Positions 12,981 to 22,792 of a DNA stretch of 23,919 nt are shown in pieces. Origin of the DNA: Cudoniella acicularis (lineage: Eukaryota; Ascomycota; Leotiomycetes; Helotiales; Helotiaceae). The notes beneath the pieces are model-generated. The model was not told where the DNA came from. It searched no databases and saw only the letters and a list, made by a program, of their open reading frames with translations. Positions within the stretch are counted from its first letter, which is position 1. The number at the start of each line of letters is the position of its first letter. A program made the position numbers and the translations under genes. The stretch covers positions 1-23,919 of the forward strand of contig JAAMPI010000873.1 in NCBI GenBank assembly GCA_013054445.1, in the 5' to 3' direction.

Positions 12981-14017
12981 ATGGCTGCTAATTACTGGGA
13001 ATCGACTCAACGGCGGCATTGGCAGTTTTCTAAATCACAGCTAGATGAGCTCCGGAAGAAGCTGGAAGACGAGGATCCAAATCTTGTACAGATGTACCCT
13101 CTCCCCCCGCTACGGCACTTGAGCATATATTTTAACTTGCGTACGTCTCTCCCGAATACTTCTGGTGGCCCTATGAGCTGTGCTGATAACTTGTGCTCTT
13201 AGAAATTTCTCGACTCGGAAAACGGCTTGGGGTAAGACAACAAGCAATGGCCACTGCCCAATTATACATCCGTCGATTCTACTCAAAGGTCGAGATCCGA
13301 CGAACGAATCCGTATTTGGTCATTGCAACCGCGGTATATCTAGCATGCAAGATGGAAGAATGCCCGCATCACATAAGACTGGTGGTCTCCGAAGGACGAA
13401 CTTTGTGGCCAGGTCAGATTTCGTCAGTTATCTTTTGGACCATAAATTAACTTGTGAGAGTAGATTTCTTCAGCAGCGACACTTCGAAACTGGGCGAATG
13501 CGAGTTCTTTTTAATATCAGAGATGAGTTCTCAGATGATTGTTCATCACCCCTACAGAAGCTTGACTTCTTTACAAGGAACCTTTTCTCTCGCGCAAGAG
13601 GAATCTGCTCTTGCTTGGTCAATAATAAATGATCACTATATGACCGACCTTCCGCTTCTATATGCGCCTCATATAATTGCTCTCATGGCTATTCTTCTTG
13701 CGCTTGTCCTTCGTCCAAACCAGACTGGAGTTCAGTCGGCCAGTAACTCTGCGGGAAGCATCGCAAGTGCGGCACATGCTGCATTGAGCTCTGCTAGCCA
13801 GTCGAAAGCCGGAGCCTCAGAAAAGCAAGGTGGAGGAGCGCGAAGCAAAGTGCAGAAGCTTGCAAACTGGCTCGCAGAAAGTAACATTGATATTGAAGCA
13901 ATTGTCGACTGTACTCAGGAAATTATCTCATTCTACGAACTTCACGAACAGTATAACGAAAAGCTTACGAGGGAACAAATCAATCGCTTTGTTAAAGCAC
14001 GCGGGCTGGACAAATAG
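12981..14017 (+). CDS. ssn8: Cyclin C (Ssn8/Srb11), Mediator kinase-module cyclin
   Basis: Cyclin C pairs with Cdk8/Ssn3 in the kinase module of Mediator and regulates RNA polymerase II transcription in the nucleus. Exons 12981-13140, 13203-13412 and 13464-14017 join in frame to 307 residues, the usual size. The N-terminus [14 protein letters not shown] and the cyclin-box motifs [35 protein letters not shown] and HIRLVVSE are characteristic. After intron 2 come [18 protein letters not shown] and [10 protein letters not shown], and then the second cyclin fold with [17 protein letters not shown]. Introns have a GTACGT donor with branch GCTGATAAC (13141-13202) and a weaker GTCAGA donor (13413-13463). 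The C-terminal Ser/Ala/Lys-rich segment followed by a helical tail is usual for filamentous fungi. No frame break is seen. Confidence 0.95.
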
Positions 14018-16800
14018 AACGGACAATTATGATTAACAAGTTAAGATAAAAAGCCTCACTGGAGCTACTATCGGGACATTCAACGTGGGAAATCGAACGT
14101 CACGGCGGCATCTCTCTTGCTCGAGATATACCCAGGTTCAGCCTCGGGCTTTGGTGAAGTCGAAGTGTTTCCCGTTGTGTTCGAAAATATCTGCTTTAAA
14201 AGACATTTCAACATCAAACCCAACCACCTTGAGCTTCATCATAGCGGCCCTTTTCAGCATGGTTGTCGACATGATTGTCACTACAACGTTAGTGCTGCCG
14301 ATTCTGTTAGTTTAAAGGACACAGGGATACAGCTGGATTGCGTGCAGGATAAATGAGCATTTCTTTGGAAGGGCGTCATGTTTCCCAAAACCCCAGAGAT
14401 ACCCCAACAAAATCGTGTGACCGCACGATGTTTCCGATGAAGATACTAAATATGAGTTGTTGCTCTAAACCATCTTTGAAAGGAATGAGGATGTTAGGGT
14501 CATTGGAGAAAGGGTGCAGATAAAATATCTCAACCCAAGATAATATCGTTGAAATCTTGGTGATTTCGAAGTCAGCTCTTAGCTCTTCTCCTTGTCACAT
14601 CCCAAAGATCTCAACTTAGTGGAGAGTAAAAATATTTTGGTATACTTTCCATATCTCAGCTATTGTGAGTGGTTATGAGTAGATTATATATTTTGTGGAG
14701 TTTGAACCTTTTGAGATGATATAGTCAGAGAACACTTTTAGTCTTTGAGACGTTGAACGAACATGATAGTGATATCATTTACTCCTGCAGCCCGCTTCTG
14801 TCATTTCGTCTCAATGCAAGGACATATATTTACTCCAAACTGTGCCTGAACAGCACCCAGATATTGGACCACTTCATACACTCGTATCAATGTTTCAACC
14901 CCTTTGGCTCTTTTGCCTAAATCAATTGATTCGAAACCGATGTCCGAGAGCTGCAACCATGAGAAAGGAAGGTTGTGGTAACGTCTCCCACCCTTCCTCA
15001 AAGGTTTGTCTGTGGAACAATAACACTATTGTGGCAAATCTAGATACTGTACAGATTCGTGCTCATTAAAGCTCGATCTCCGAAGTCCGAGTTTTACGCC
15101 GTTTCACGTCACCCCCACAGAGCCCAGCACAGAAAGTGAGGCGATGTCTGATACTGTACAGCAGCACGTGGCGGGTCCCAGCTATTCATCCGTTCATTTG
15201 TATGCACCTCAATCTATGTATCGATTCCCGCTCAATGAACCTCATCGGAGGATAGCACATGGTGAAAAAGAGTGTGGTAGTCTAGTGGGATCAGGACTGG
15301 CGGTGTGGACGTGGGGCAGTGGGCAGTGGGCAGTTGGTCACGTCAAACATCGCACTGGGAATTTGCCCGGAGTGTGGTGGTGATCTGTTCTGGAACAGAG
15401 AGGCGTGCGGGATAAGCGGCGAACAAAAAACGACTGATTAAACGACAGGGCCAACAGATCCCCACAGCAAAGCTCGGCAGGCTGTGCTAAGGGTGCGTGC
15501 ATCGTGCATCAATGCGGATGGAATTTATAGACACGACGGATGCGGCATGATAGGCTGCGCCTGAACAGGGAGATATCTGGAGTACTGCGACGACTTTGAA
15601 TTGGGTTGCGAAAGCTGTGGCTGCTGCAGGAAAGCAGGAGATTGGCAGGCGGTACCGATAGCGCAGATTTCAGCGATTTCACAGGCTCACAGTAGGCCGG
15701 CAAGCGGAGCGTCGCCGGAGAAAGCGAGCAGAGGAGCGAGGCGAGGTTCCTGATGTTTGAAGTTTGAGATGGATGATGGCGTCAGTGTTAGTGTCGGGGG
15801 CAGCGAGGGGTGACAGGCGGGAGAGAGCAGTTTGAAAACGAGGGGTTCCACCGACGAAGACGGATAGAGCTGCATTTGATCTGAATTTGGAGCTCTGTAG
15901 TTTGTGTGCACACAGCTTGGGAGCACGGCTGCACCGCCATCATGATGCAGCGTACTGAACACATGAGATCGAGCGACAAGCACTGTATTTACGGTGGCCC
16001 TCTTCGGGGTCAGGATCACTGGGACTGACGGCGGGTGGTTGGTCAACTAAGCAACTTGGTGTTTGGTGTGCATCTGAATTCGTGCCAACCACGGCTGGTG
16101 CACTGCAGCAGAGCACCCTGAAAGGACTCAAGAGGGTGCATGTTCCAGATGCCAACAGCTTGAGGGTCCCAACTCGTTACCCTGAGCTGCAGATACAGCA
16201 GTCGAGTGCTGGCGCCTTCATTAAGGTTACTCGGCCTTCCAGCGAACCTCCCGAGGCCATTTTTAGGGTTTCGACGTCGATATGTTCCTTTTGCATCGGA
16301 CACATCCAGCATCAGTCAGCGCGGTTCGCTCCAGACGCTGTCAGAACTGTGTCCTGTCAGACCTCAGGCCCAGGCTCAGGGCGAGGCATGACTGGAGAAC
16401 CTGGTAGTCTGGAGAATGGAGGTCGCTGCAACACAGATTTCGAGCCTCCGTATCGGCGGATTCCTCCTTAATCATTGGAGCAGTAAGGTTAATTTGAACT
16501 GGGCTGAGCTGTCAGGGCATCCAGCAACTGCAACGCACACCTCACTTCGCAGTGCAATGCAATACTTTGCAATTAAAACCAGTAATGCGCAGAACATAGA
16601 CAGGACTTCGTCATTCCAGGGCAGAATTGACAATTGTCGATTGACAATAGGCCTCGAGTGACTGTTGTGTAGGACTCGTCCAACATCCAAACAAAGAATC
16701 CGCCCTCCGTCGATGGCAAAAGATGCTGGCGTGCTAGCACAGGAACACTGCGGCGGCCCCTCCACTCAAGTGGCGAACTTGGCAGCGCCACGGTAGGACC
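14018..16800. other. Long gene-poor interval
   Basis: This is about 2.8 kb between ssn8 and the leader of the next gene. Short frames occur at 14085-14356 on plus, on both strands at 15500-16300, and at 16082-16471 on plus. They overlap in several frames and show no domain, start context or intron pattern I trust. A CACGTG box is at 15165-15170 and a short tandem repeat at 15314-15334. The stretch 14430-14780 is AT-rich. It could hold the ssn8 3' UTR, a large upstream control region for the 17131 gene, a non-coding RNA or a decayed element; the sequence alone does not decide. Confidence 0.4.
15314..15334 (+). repeat. Three tandem copies of the 7-mer GGGCAGT
   Basis: There are three perfect head-to-tail copies inside the gene-poor interval. 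It is likely a small slippage repeat, and no function is apparent. Confidence 0.8.
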
Positions 16801-17130
16801 ATTGGCTCGGCAAATATGGCGCTAACTCGTCCAGTTGCTGCCCTCGCTCCCTACATTATACGCTTGCCAACCTCCAGTCCAAACCATTCCTCTTCCCAGC
16901 CTCACTCCCCTCCGATCATATCCCATCCTCAACCAACATCCTCTTTATCACTTTCCATCGCTCGCAAACTCAGTACTTTTATCGCAATAATTACCAACCT
17001 TCACCGCCAGCCAACGACTCTCTCAATCAGCTATCCATTCATCGCCTTTTTGTTTGTCGCACAACTTCGCTCCGGTCGCAATCCTCACACCACAACCACC
17101 TCGCTCACCGACACAAGCATATGAACCATA
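16801..17130 (+). promoter_or_regulatory. Pyrimidine-rich leader region with CCAAT-type box and a long upstream ORF
   Basis: An ATTGG (CCAAT on minus) sits at 16801-16805. From about 16845 the plus strand is strongly C/T-rich, like fungal 5' leaders. An upstream frame begins at the ATG at 16816 and ends at a TGA (17122-17124), six bases before the ATG at 17131. If transcription starts upstream of 16816, the small ribosomal subunit would meet this 102-codon frame first; if it starts within the C/T tract, the frame is meaningless. Confidence 0.4.
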
Positions 17131-17688
17131 ATGTCGTCCTTCTACCACTACAACGCCCACCAACATCCTACTTCGGCAAACGCCCAGTCGGCCTCGTCTT
17201 CGCATCATAATGGTCGGGGCCGCAGGGCGCCTCGTTTGTCGCAAAACTCCCACAAGCAGTTTCGAAGCGTCAGAAAAGAAGAGGAGGCTGTCGTAGTCAC
17301 AAACTTCCGCCAACGCTTTGAAGCTGGACGGTCCTTCGATTTGGATGACGACTTGGAGTTTTGTCCAAACCTCCTCACCGAAACTGATATGATCTCAATC
17401 CATTCCTCCTCGTCGGATCGCTCCTCGCTATCTAGCGGGTCACCTGAGTCCAGCCCGCAATCTCACCAAGTAGCTCCGGACGCCGGATTTTCCCTCAACT
17501 CCAACTCAAATCCGTATATACCTTCATACCAGAGCCAACCTACATCCCTTAAGCTGCATCAACCCGCCGCGACTCGAATTCGTAACGCTATCCCGATTGT
17601 TAACCCCAGCACGGGCATTAGCATGTCGAGTCCTCCGCAATCGGTATCGCCTGCCAGGATGCAACAAACAATGGGTCGGCGTTGGTAG
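17131..17688 (+). CDS. Disordered Ser/Pro/Gln-rich hypothetical protein, 185 aa
   Basis: I do not recognise a named family. The single-exon frame starts at MSSFYHYNAHQHP and ends GRRW. The N-terminal 55 residues are His/Asn/Ser/Arg-rich and basic. A more ordered-looking core follows, FRQRFEAGRSFDLDDDLEFCP (residues about 58-79), with an acidic patch. The rest is Ser/Pro/Asn/Gln-rich and probably disordered, with the segment SSSSDRSSLSSGSPESSP offering many phosphorylation-like sites. There is no signal peptide or membrane segment. Its long C/T-rich leader and flanking gaps of about 2.8 and 1.4 kb are what one often sees around regulatory genes in filamentous fungi; that is inference. The length of the open frame and its non-random composition support a real gene. 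Confidence 0.7.
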   Translation: MSSFYHYNAHQHPTSANAQSASSSHHNGRGRRAPRLSQNSHKQFRSVRKEEEAVVVTNFRQRFEAGRSFDLDDDLEFCPNLLTETDMISIHSSSSDRSSLSSGSPESSPQSHQVAPDAGFSLNSNSNPYIPSYQSQPTSLKLHQPAATRIRNAIPIVNPSTGISMSSPPQSVSPARMQQTMGRRW

Positions 17689-18593
17689 ACATGTCTGTTC
17701 CTGTTCAACCCGACCAGCAGAGCTAGTCTTCCATCTTTCGCACTGATTGTTTTTCGCATTCTCGTCAATCTGTCATCCTGGCGGGCACCAACCACTCTTC
17801 GGTATCGATACTCTTCCGGCATACTTTAACCTCAACCTCAATGAATCCTTTGTATAAATTTTTGACAACACCTTCACCAAATTCTTGAGATGGCGACGGC
17901 GCGAATGACGATATCCGATACCTTGTTTAAATAAGAGAGATGGTGTTTCCATCCATCTTGATGGCTTGATTTTGAGCGCGCATTGCGTATTTTTGCGACG
18001 GTGTTTTGGTTAGCATTGTATTGGGTGGGACAAGAAGCGGCGTCTTCCTCACGGTCTACGAAAAAATGATATACTATCAATTTACATAGAGGACGATTTC
18101 CTTTTATTATTGGAGACTGGGGTCTGCAGGTGTTTCTTCCGGTATTTATAGGGACGGGGCAAGATTTCTCTCAATCTTTTTTGTTTTATATCCCAATGTT
18201 TTGGGGTGGGCAGATAGGGTGTTGGTTGAACAAAGGCTGCGCTTCTTGTATGATGAGCGCTCGGTGTTGGTCATATTAGGTCAGCGGGTGAATGGCAGGT
18301 GCATTTGCGTTGTCTGATCAAAATGGATCTATGTCGTATCATATCGGATGGGCTATTGATGATATATGTCTACAAAGACTGGGTGGGGGGCTTGGGTTTA
18401 TTTTGGGATCCGAGTCTTATATCAAACCTTTTCATTTCTAGTAAAAGAAAGCCTCGGAGGGATATATATATTTGGACTAGGGATTCAACTGGAAAACAGT
18501 CTCTCTTGTCTAAGAAATGATTAATGCTCAGCACAGTGTAGCTGTCAAATTCAATGTACTTCCACATCGAGCTGAGTCTTAAAATACCATGCC

Positions 18594-18605
18594 GTGCACG
18601 TGCAC
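18594..18605. promoter_or_regulatory. 12-bp palindrome GTGCACGTGCAC with E-box core
   Basis: This is a perfect palindrome containing CACGTG, the core bound by bHLH factors. It lies about 510 bp before the start at 19117. That it is a working site is inference. Confidence 0.35.
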
Positions 18606-18825
18606 TGAATGTCCTGTCATAGCGAAGGCAGCAGGCTGAGGCAGGTGACCTTCGTTCAAATCTCATTTTTCGCTCTCACGAGACCAACGACGGCGCTTCC
18701 GGAAAGATGACTTCGGGAGGGTGTCTCATTCACCAGGAAGAGACCAAAGTTAGTAGTGAAAACACAAGCGTGGCTTCAGCCAAACTCTGAAGAAGAAACC
18801 CAGGTAGGGAAAAGGGGGGGCTAGA

Positions 18826-18957
18826 TTCTAGATTCTTGTTTAGGTTGTTGTGTTGAGGGGTATGACGTATTGATTGTGTGCTCAGGCTCGGCCATCGTTC
18901 CTGAAAGCTTCAGTACGATGCGGAGAAGTGTATCGCTGATTATACTAGAATCTAGAA
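18826..18957. repeat. 11-bp inverted repeat, arms TTCTAGATTCT and AGAATCTAGAA
   Basis: The arms at 18826-18836 and 18947-18957 are perfectly complementary with 110 nt between them. No flanking duplication or coding frame supports a mobile element. Confidence 0.5.
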
Positions 18958-19116
18958 GAATAATACATAACTTGTTTTTTCTTTCTGGTCAATTGGATTT
19001 CTGGAATACTTATTCTGTTAATTATCTTTGGAGAGGAGTTGGTGCTATCCATGTACTGGTACTCGGGTGAATGACCGACTGACTGAGCAGAGGTTTAAGA
19101 ACACAAAACAAGAAAT

Positions 19117-19528
19117 ATGTCTTTCCTCTCACGCACTTCCCGATTTGCGGCCTTTGCTGCTCGTCCTGTCGGAAGGGAAATTGCTGTTAGACCTTTCTCG
19201 GCTTCGAGTTCGAGGGCTTTGAAGGAGAGTAATCGCCGTATGTTATCTCTTCCCTTTCCTCTCCCCTTCTGTCTTTAAATACAAATCGTATATATTCTTC
19301 CAGGAAACGAGCTAAGGTTTTATAACAGACAATCCGAATCAAGCCGAGCATAATGAAAAGCATAAGCAGGATCAATTGCAGAAGCAAAAAGAGGGGAAGG
19401 GACATTGGAAGCCGGAATTAGCTAGTGATAGTGAGGAAGCCGTAGTTGCGGATCGTCATAAGGGAAATGAGTCAATTGAGGAGATGCAGAAGAAGACTGC
19501 GAGTCATGCGGAGAAGAAACATAAGTAG
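19117..19528 (+). CDS. Small probable mitochondrial protein, 106 aa
   Basis: Exons 19117-19237 and 19329-19528 flank a 91-nt intron with a GTATGT donor and ACAG acceptor, and join in frame to 106 residues. The N-terminus, MSFLSRTSRFAAFAARPVGR and onward to RPFSASSSRALKES, is Arg/Ser/Ala-rich without acidic residues until about residue 21, as in mitochondrial presequences; RPFSASS resembles a processing site. The mature part is short, very hydrophilic and charged (KQKEGKGHWKPELASDSEEAV) and has no membrane segment. The track of separate frames hides this gene, because neither exon is long. An AG at 19305-19306 (CCAG) is a rejected alternative acceptor, since it leads to an early stop. I recall similar small proteins with a GHWKPELASxSEE core in other ascomycetes but cannot give a function. 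Confidence 0.75.
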
Positions 19529-19811
19529 GTGGGAACGGTCATTTGGACTTGTAGTTGAAAGGTAGAAACACACTGACGGCAATACTGTGACTAGACATGG
19601 CACAAGTCAAGACACTGGACTCTAGAGGCTTCCATGGTGAGAGAAGGGAAGAGACTGTATAATAGTAGTATTGTATGTACGGGAAATGGAGACATAATAA
19701 AATGCAGAGTGCAATGGTCTGGCCATCTCCAATAAGGCCGCCGTTCCGTGATCCGTTACTCCTGAAAATGCATCTAAGTTACAAATTCCCAAGACCAAGC
19801 CCACCTCCTCA
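19529..19811. other. Convergent 3' region
   Basis: This 283-nt stretch lies between the 3' ends of the small mitochondrial protein gene (+) and the SNARE gene (-). It is presumably both 3' UTRs. Frames on both strands overlap the SNARE C-terminus and are not genes. Confidence 0.5.
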
Positions 19812-20712
19812 TTATTTGAGGATGACAATCAGCAAGACCAGTATAATAATGAGGACCAAAATAATCGTCATTTGCATGTTATCCTTTGCCTTCCTCGCAA
19901 CGGTACCAAGATTCCTCCGGGCTTTGTTGAGTGTCGTCTGATGTCGATCCACATGCCCATCGACTTCATCTAGCATTTGGACATGCTCATCCAACTCATC
20001 CCCTATTTGGATACTAAGCTCCCTTTGTCGTCCGATCGACTCTCCGAGCCTATCTAGGGCTTCGTCTTGTTCTGCTAGTACTTGAGAGTGGTAGGCATGA
20101 ATTTGTTGATTATCGAGGTGTGATTGATCGGGTGGACCTGATGTAGGGTCGTCCCGGTATGGAAACAGGGCATTTCGGGCCTCATCTTCGTCCTGAACTA
20201 ACGGCGCATCGGAGAAACGAACGGATTTTGGAGAAGCAGTTGCGGGACTGTGTGATCCCCGAAGAGATTTCTTTAGAAAAGAGGATGTGGAGCCTATCCG
20301 TGGTCGTTCGGAGGCTCTGGCAAAGTCAGTAGAGAGGGAGGGGTCATTTGGGTGTGAAATCGTCGACGAAGTCGTGTCCGTCGGAGTACCGCGGAATTGA
20401 GCACCCAAGTCATTGTATTGTGTTTGCAGACTGTGCTCTGTTTCCTGAAGGGTAAGGGATGCACTGCCAACTTCATCAGCTTTCCACCGGCCACGGAGGC
20501 ATAATCGCTGCTTACGATGTCTCCCCTGCTTCCTCCAGCCGTATCCTCTCCTTGGTGACGTTCTCCAGCCCTTCCCGCAATGAATCTAGTGATCGGGAGA
20601 TGTGCCCATCTTGAGACGTAGGTTCGAGGTTTAGTGATATCGCCCGCTGTCGCTCTAGCAAAGATAGTTTGATGTGGTCCGCCAGCAGGAAGTACTGGTT
20701 TGGATTCGCCAT
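19812..20712 (-). CDS. syn8: Syn8-type Qc-SNARE (syntaxin 8-like), tail-anchored
   Basis: Syn8 proteins take part in membrane fusion at endosomes and the vacuolar pathway. Exon 1 (20712-20516) and exon 2 (20463-19812) join through a 52-nt intron (GTAAGC, branch GCTGAT, acceptor GGCAG) to 282 residues. A second AG at the CTTCAG nearer the exon is out of frame. The N-terminal 60 residues (MANPNQYFLLADHIKLSLLE) are helical. A Ser/Thr/Pro-rich linker follows, then the SNARE motif, from AEQDEALDRLGESIGRQ through SIQIGDELDEHVQMLDEV to NKARRNLG. A C-terminal membrane anchor, IILVLIIILVLLIVIL, ends at the last Lys. At 19985-19983 the codon is His where Qc-SNAREs usually have the zero-layer Gln. Family placement is good, though the exact yeast counterpart is inferred. 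Confidence 0.88.
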
Positions 20713-21337
20713 GATTGGGGCCAGGCAGTCGCAAACGAAGGGGAACTGTGAGAAAGGGGCTGTTTCTCTGCAGATTCAAATGGCTATGGTTGTGTTCATC
20801 CAGGGAAATTCAGCCGGTGAAGATGCAAGGAAATACACAAAAGTCACTGCCTAGTAGTAAGTTAGAACTGCGACTCGGATGGTTTTGGCATCAAAACGTC
20901 AGACGGAGAGACTACGAGACTTGCCGTTAAAGCCTCTCAACCAACAGCCAATAGGAGGTCGCGGATTTGGGTAAGGGTAGCACCACAACGGTTATGCAGC
21001 CCTCAAGCTAATTTGACTCGGGTTGGGGTTCTTGTTAACAACACACTGAATAACAACACGCTTTATTGTCAGAGATCTGGCTCTTGCTTTATCCAGTTGC
21101 TATCTGATTGTCATTTTCCCCTCAGAGCCTTTCTGAGCCATTCACAATCCTCAACATTCCAGAGTCTCCTTCACCACGTTAAGGTGCGTGCCTCTTACCA
21201 GCCGGGTCGCCGCAACCTCGACTTCCTCAACTTCATCAACTTAAGAACACGCCTATTAGGAACAACTTTGTTTCTCTTTCGCTGGCTTGTAGCTTTCGTA
21301 GCCTGGTCAGCGAAAAGACTCATTCCCTCCAGACACC
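20713..21337. promoter_or_regulatory. Divergent promoter region of syn8-type and RING-TRAF genes
   Basis: This 625-nt stretch lies between two oppositely oriented starts. A CCAAT box is at 20948-20952, followed by AGG. From about 21110 to 21240 the plus strand is C/T-rich, like a leader of the RING-TRAF gene. The frame at 21013-21402 runs into that coding region in another frame and I do not accept it. Confidence 0.5.
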
Positions 21338-22792
21338 ATGAACTCAGGGCCCGACTCGGCCGACGTCTTCCTAGAGTCCTTGGGAGACTCACCTTCCGGT
21401 GAGACATCTGCTCCAAATACCATCGCTAGGCCCTTGCCGCTCTCCTCATTCTCCTCAATACCATATACAGTTCAATTTGAAATCAACCCTGAGAGCACGG
21501 CATTCATAACTTCGTCTCCTGGAAGTCCTTCTCTTTCAGCAACCCACAAAGAATCCCTCACCTTATCCTCCCTAGAACTCAACCTCCGTCATACTGTCGA
21601 CTTTCGGGCCATCACTTATGATGGCACTATTGATGAGAACCTCATGTGCCCGATCTGTCGTTGTCCCCTCGTCAACCCTGTTCTGACGGACTGCGATCAT
21701 ATTTTCTGTCGAGAGTGCATCGGCGATTCCTTGTCTCACAGCGAGCTTTGCCCAATCGACCGTTTTCCCTTATCTCTGAAAGATCTAATGAAAGCCCCTA
21801 AGATGGTCTTCAACCAGCTGGATTCTCTGAAAGCCAAATGTCCATGTTGTAACATTGCGTTTGCGCGATCAATGCTGGAACATCACATGGAAAAGTACTG
21901 CCCTGAATCACTTGTCAGGTGTTCTGCTCTTCACAGCAGCAAGAAATGTGCTGGGGTTGTGAAGAGACGATTATCTGATCAGGGATGTTTGCACTATCAA
22001 GTGCAGTGTCCTGACTGTATGGAGACTCTTGAACAGGCACAAATGGAAGATCATTGCCATACTGTCTGTAAGCAACGGCTTGCGCCATGCGAGCACTGCA
22101 CCACTATTATCTTGCGCCATAAAAAGGTTGAACATGAGGAATCCTGCTCAGAGGTCTGCAGGCCTTGTCAATGGAAAGAGTACGGCTGCTCTTACGAGGC
22201 AAAGCAGGATAATCTTCAACTTCACAACGACAAATGCACCTTCAAGCTTTTTGGGGCTATAGCTGAAAACATCAAAAAGGAAGTGAACGATCTCCGAAAA
22301 GAAGTTGGAAATCTCAAGGAGACAAATCATCTACAAGAACGCCGAATTAAATTCCTGGAGAGTGGACAAAAGGCATCGGAGAAACCCTTTGAATTCATGG
22401 ATTCATCTGACGCAAATCTATCCGATACAGCAAATGCAGAGACACTGGATACCGGTCATGAATACCTTCTATCATTGCTTGAGGTTCAGCAAAATCGAAT
22501 TAGCAATCTAGCCGCTGAGCTATCTGAACTTCGAGCAAAGCATACAGTAATGCTCTTCAACGAAACGATACCTATGAAGAACGAGCTGGCCGAGTTGAGA
22601 AGCACCCAACAAGTTACATGTATGCACGTTCGCTGGTTGATGCGATTTCGAATGCAGGAAAATCAGAGAAGATTTGGAGGAGGGCCTGGTCCCGCACCTA
22701 GTGGACCTGACGGCGGAGGACCCAGCAACGAAATGCCCTTGGGCCGAAGGCTGAGCGATTCAATGACGAGAGATCTTATCACGAAACTTTAA
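21338..22792 (+). CDS. RING and TRAF-type zinc-finger protein, probable E3 ubiquitin ligase
   Basis: This is a single exon of 484 residues. A RING finger begins at residue 104 (CPICRCPLVNPVLTDCDHIFC) and ends CPID, so the last metal ligand is Asp 141 in place of Cys, as in TRAF6. Cys/His-rich TRAF-type fingers follow at about residues 167-300 (for example CPCCNIAFARSMLEHHMEKYC, CPDCMETLEQAQMEDHCHTVC and CRPCQWKEYGCSYEAKQDNL). Then come heptad-like coiled-coil segments at about 305-345 and 375-415. No MATH/TRAF-C domain is seen; the C-terminus instead ends in a Gly/Pro-rich stretch (RRFGGGPGPAPSGPDGGGP) and a charged tail. The RING suggests ubiquitin ligase activity and the coiled coil suggests oligomers; targets are unknown. 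The ATG at 21338 follows a C/T-rich leader. Confidence 0.87.
   Translation: MNSGPDSADVFLESLGDSPSGETSAPNTIARPLPLSSFSSIPYTVQFEINPESTAFITSSPGSPSLSATHKESLTLSSLELNLRHTVDFRAITYDGTIDENLMCPICRCPLVNPVLTDCDHIFCRECIGDSLSHSELCPIDRFPLSLKDLMKAPKMVFNQLDSLKAKCPCCNIAFARSMLEHHMEKYCPESLVRCSALHSSKKCAGVVKRRLSDQGCLHYQVQCPDCMETLEQAQMEDHCHTVCKQRLAPCEHCTTIILRHKKVEHEESCSEVCRPCQWKEYGCSYEAKQDNLQLHNDKCTFKLFGAIAENIKKEVNDLRKEVGNLKETNHLQERRIKFLESGQKASEKPFEFMDSSDANLSDTANAETLDTGHEYLLSLLEVQQNRISNLAAELSELRAKHTVMLFNETIPMKNELAELRSTQQVTCMHVRWLMRFRMQENQRRFGGGPGPAPSGPDGGGPSNEMPLGRRLSDSMTRDLITKL

Larger units (their letters stand above)
17689..19116. other. Gene-poor interval downstream of the 185-aa protein gene
   Basis: The first few hundred bases are probably the 3' UTR of the 185-residue protein gene. 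A 12-bp palindrome containing a CACGTG core lies at 18594-18605, and an 11-bp inverted repeat has arms at 18826-18836 and 18947-18957. Short frames at 18299-18666 and 18870-19222 overlap on both strands and look non-coding. The last part should hold the promoter of the gene at 19117. Confidence 0.4.

Noticed and set aside
14085..14356. Possible small gene or gene remnant after ssn8
   Set aside because: Two plus-strand frames and one minus-strand frame (ATG near 14275) all look mildly protein-like at once; no domain, consistent splice pattern or family supports any of them.
15687..16471. Overlapping frames on both strands as a possible gene
   Set aside because: Four frames are open at once over the same bases, with Ser/Pro/Thr-rich nonsense-like translation and no splice-supported model.
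17335..17370. PAM2-like poly(A)-binding-protein motif (LEFCP) in the 185-aa protein
   Set aside because: The EF-x-P core is present, but the Leu and Ala positions of the PAM2 consensus do not align.
18640..18666. tRNA B-box-like sequence (CGTTCAAATCTC)
   Set aside because: No matching A-box, acceptor stem or anticodon arm can be drawn in the preceding 50 bases.
18826..18957. Terminal inverted repeats of a miniature transposon
   Set aside because: The arms are only 11 bp, the spacer is 110 nt, and no target-site duplication is visible.
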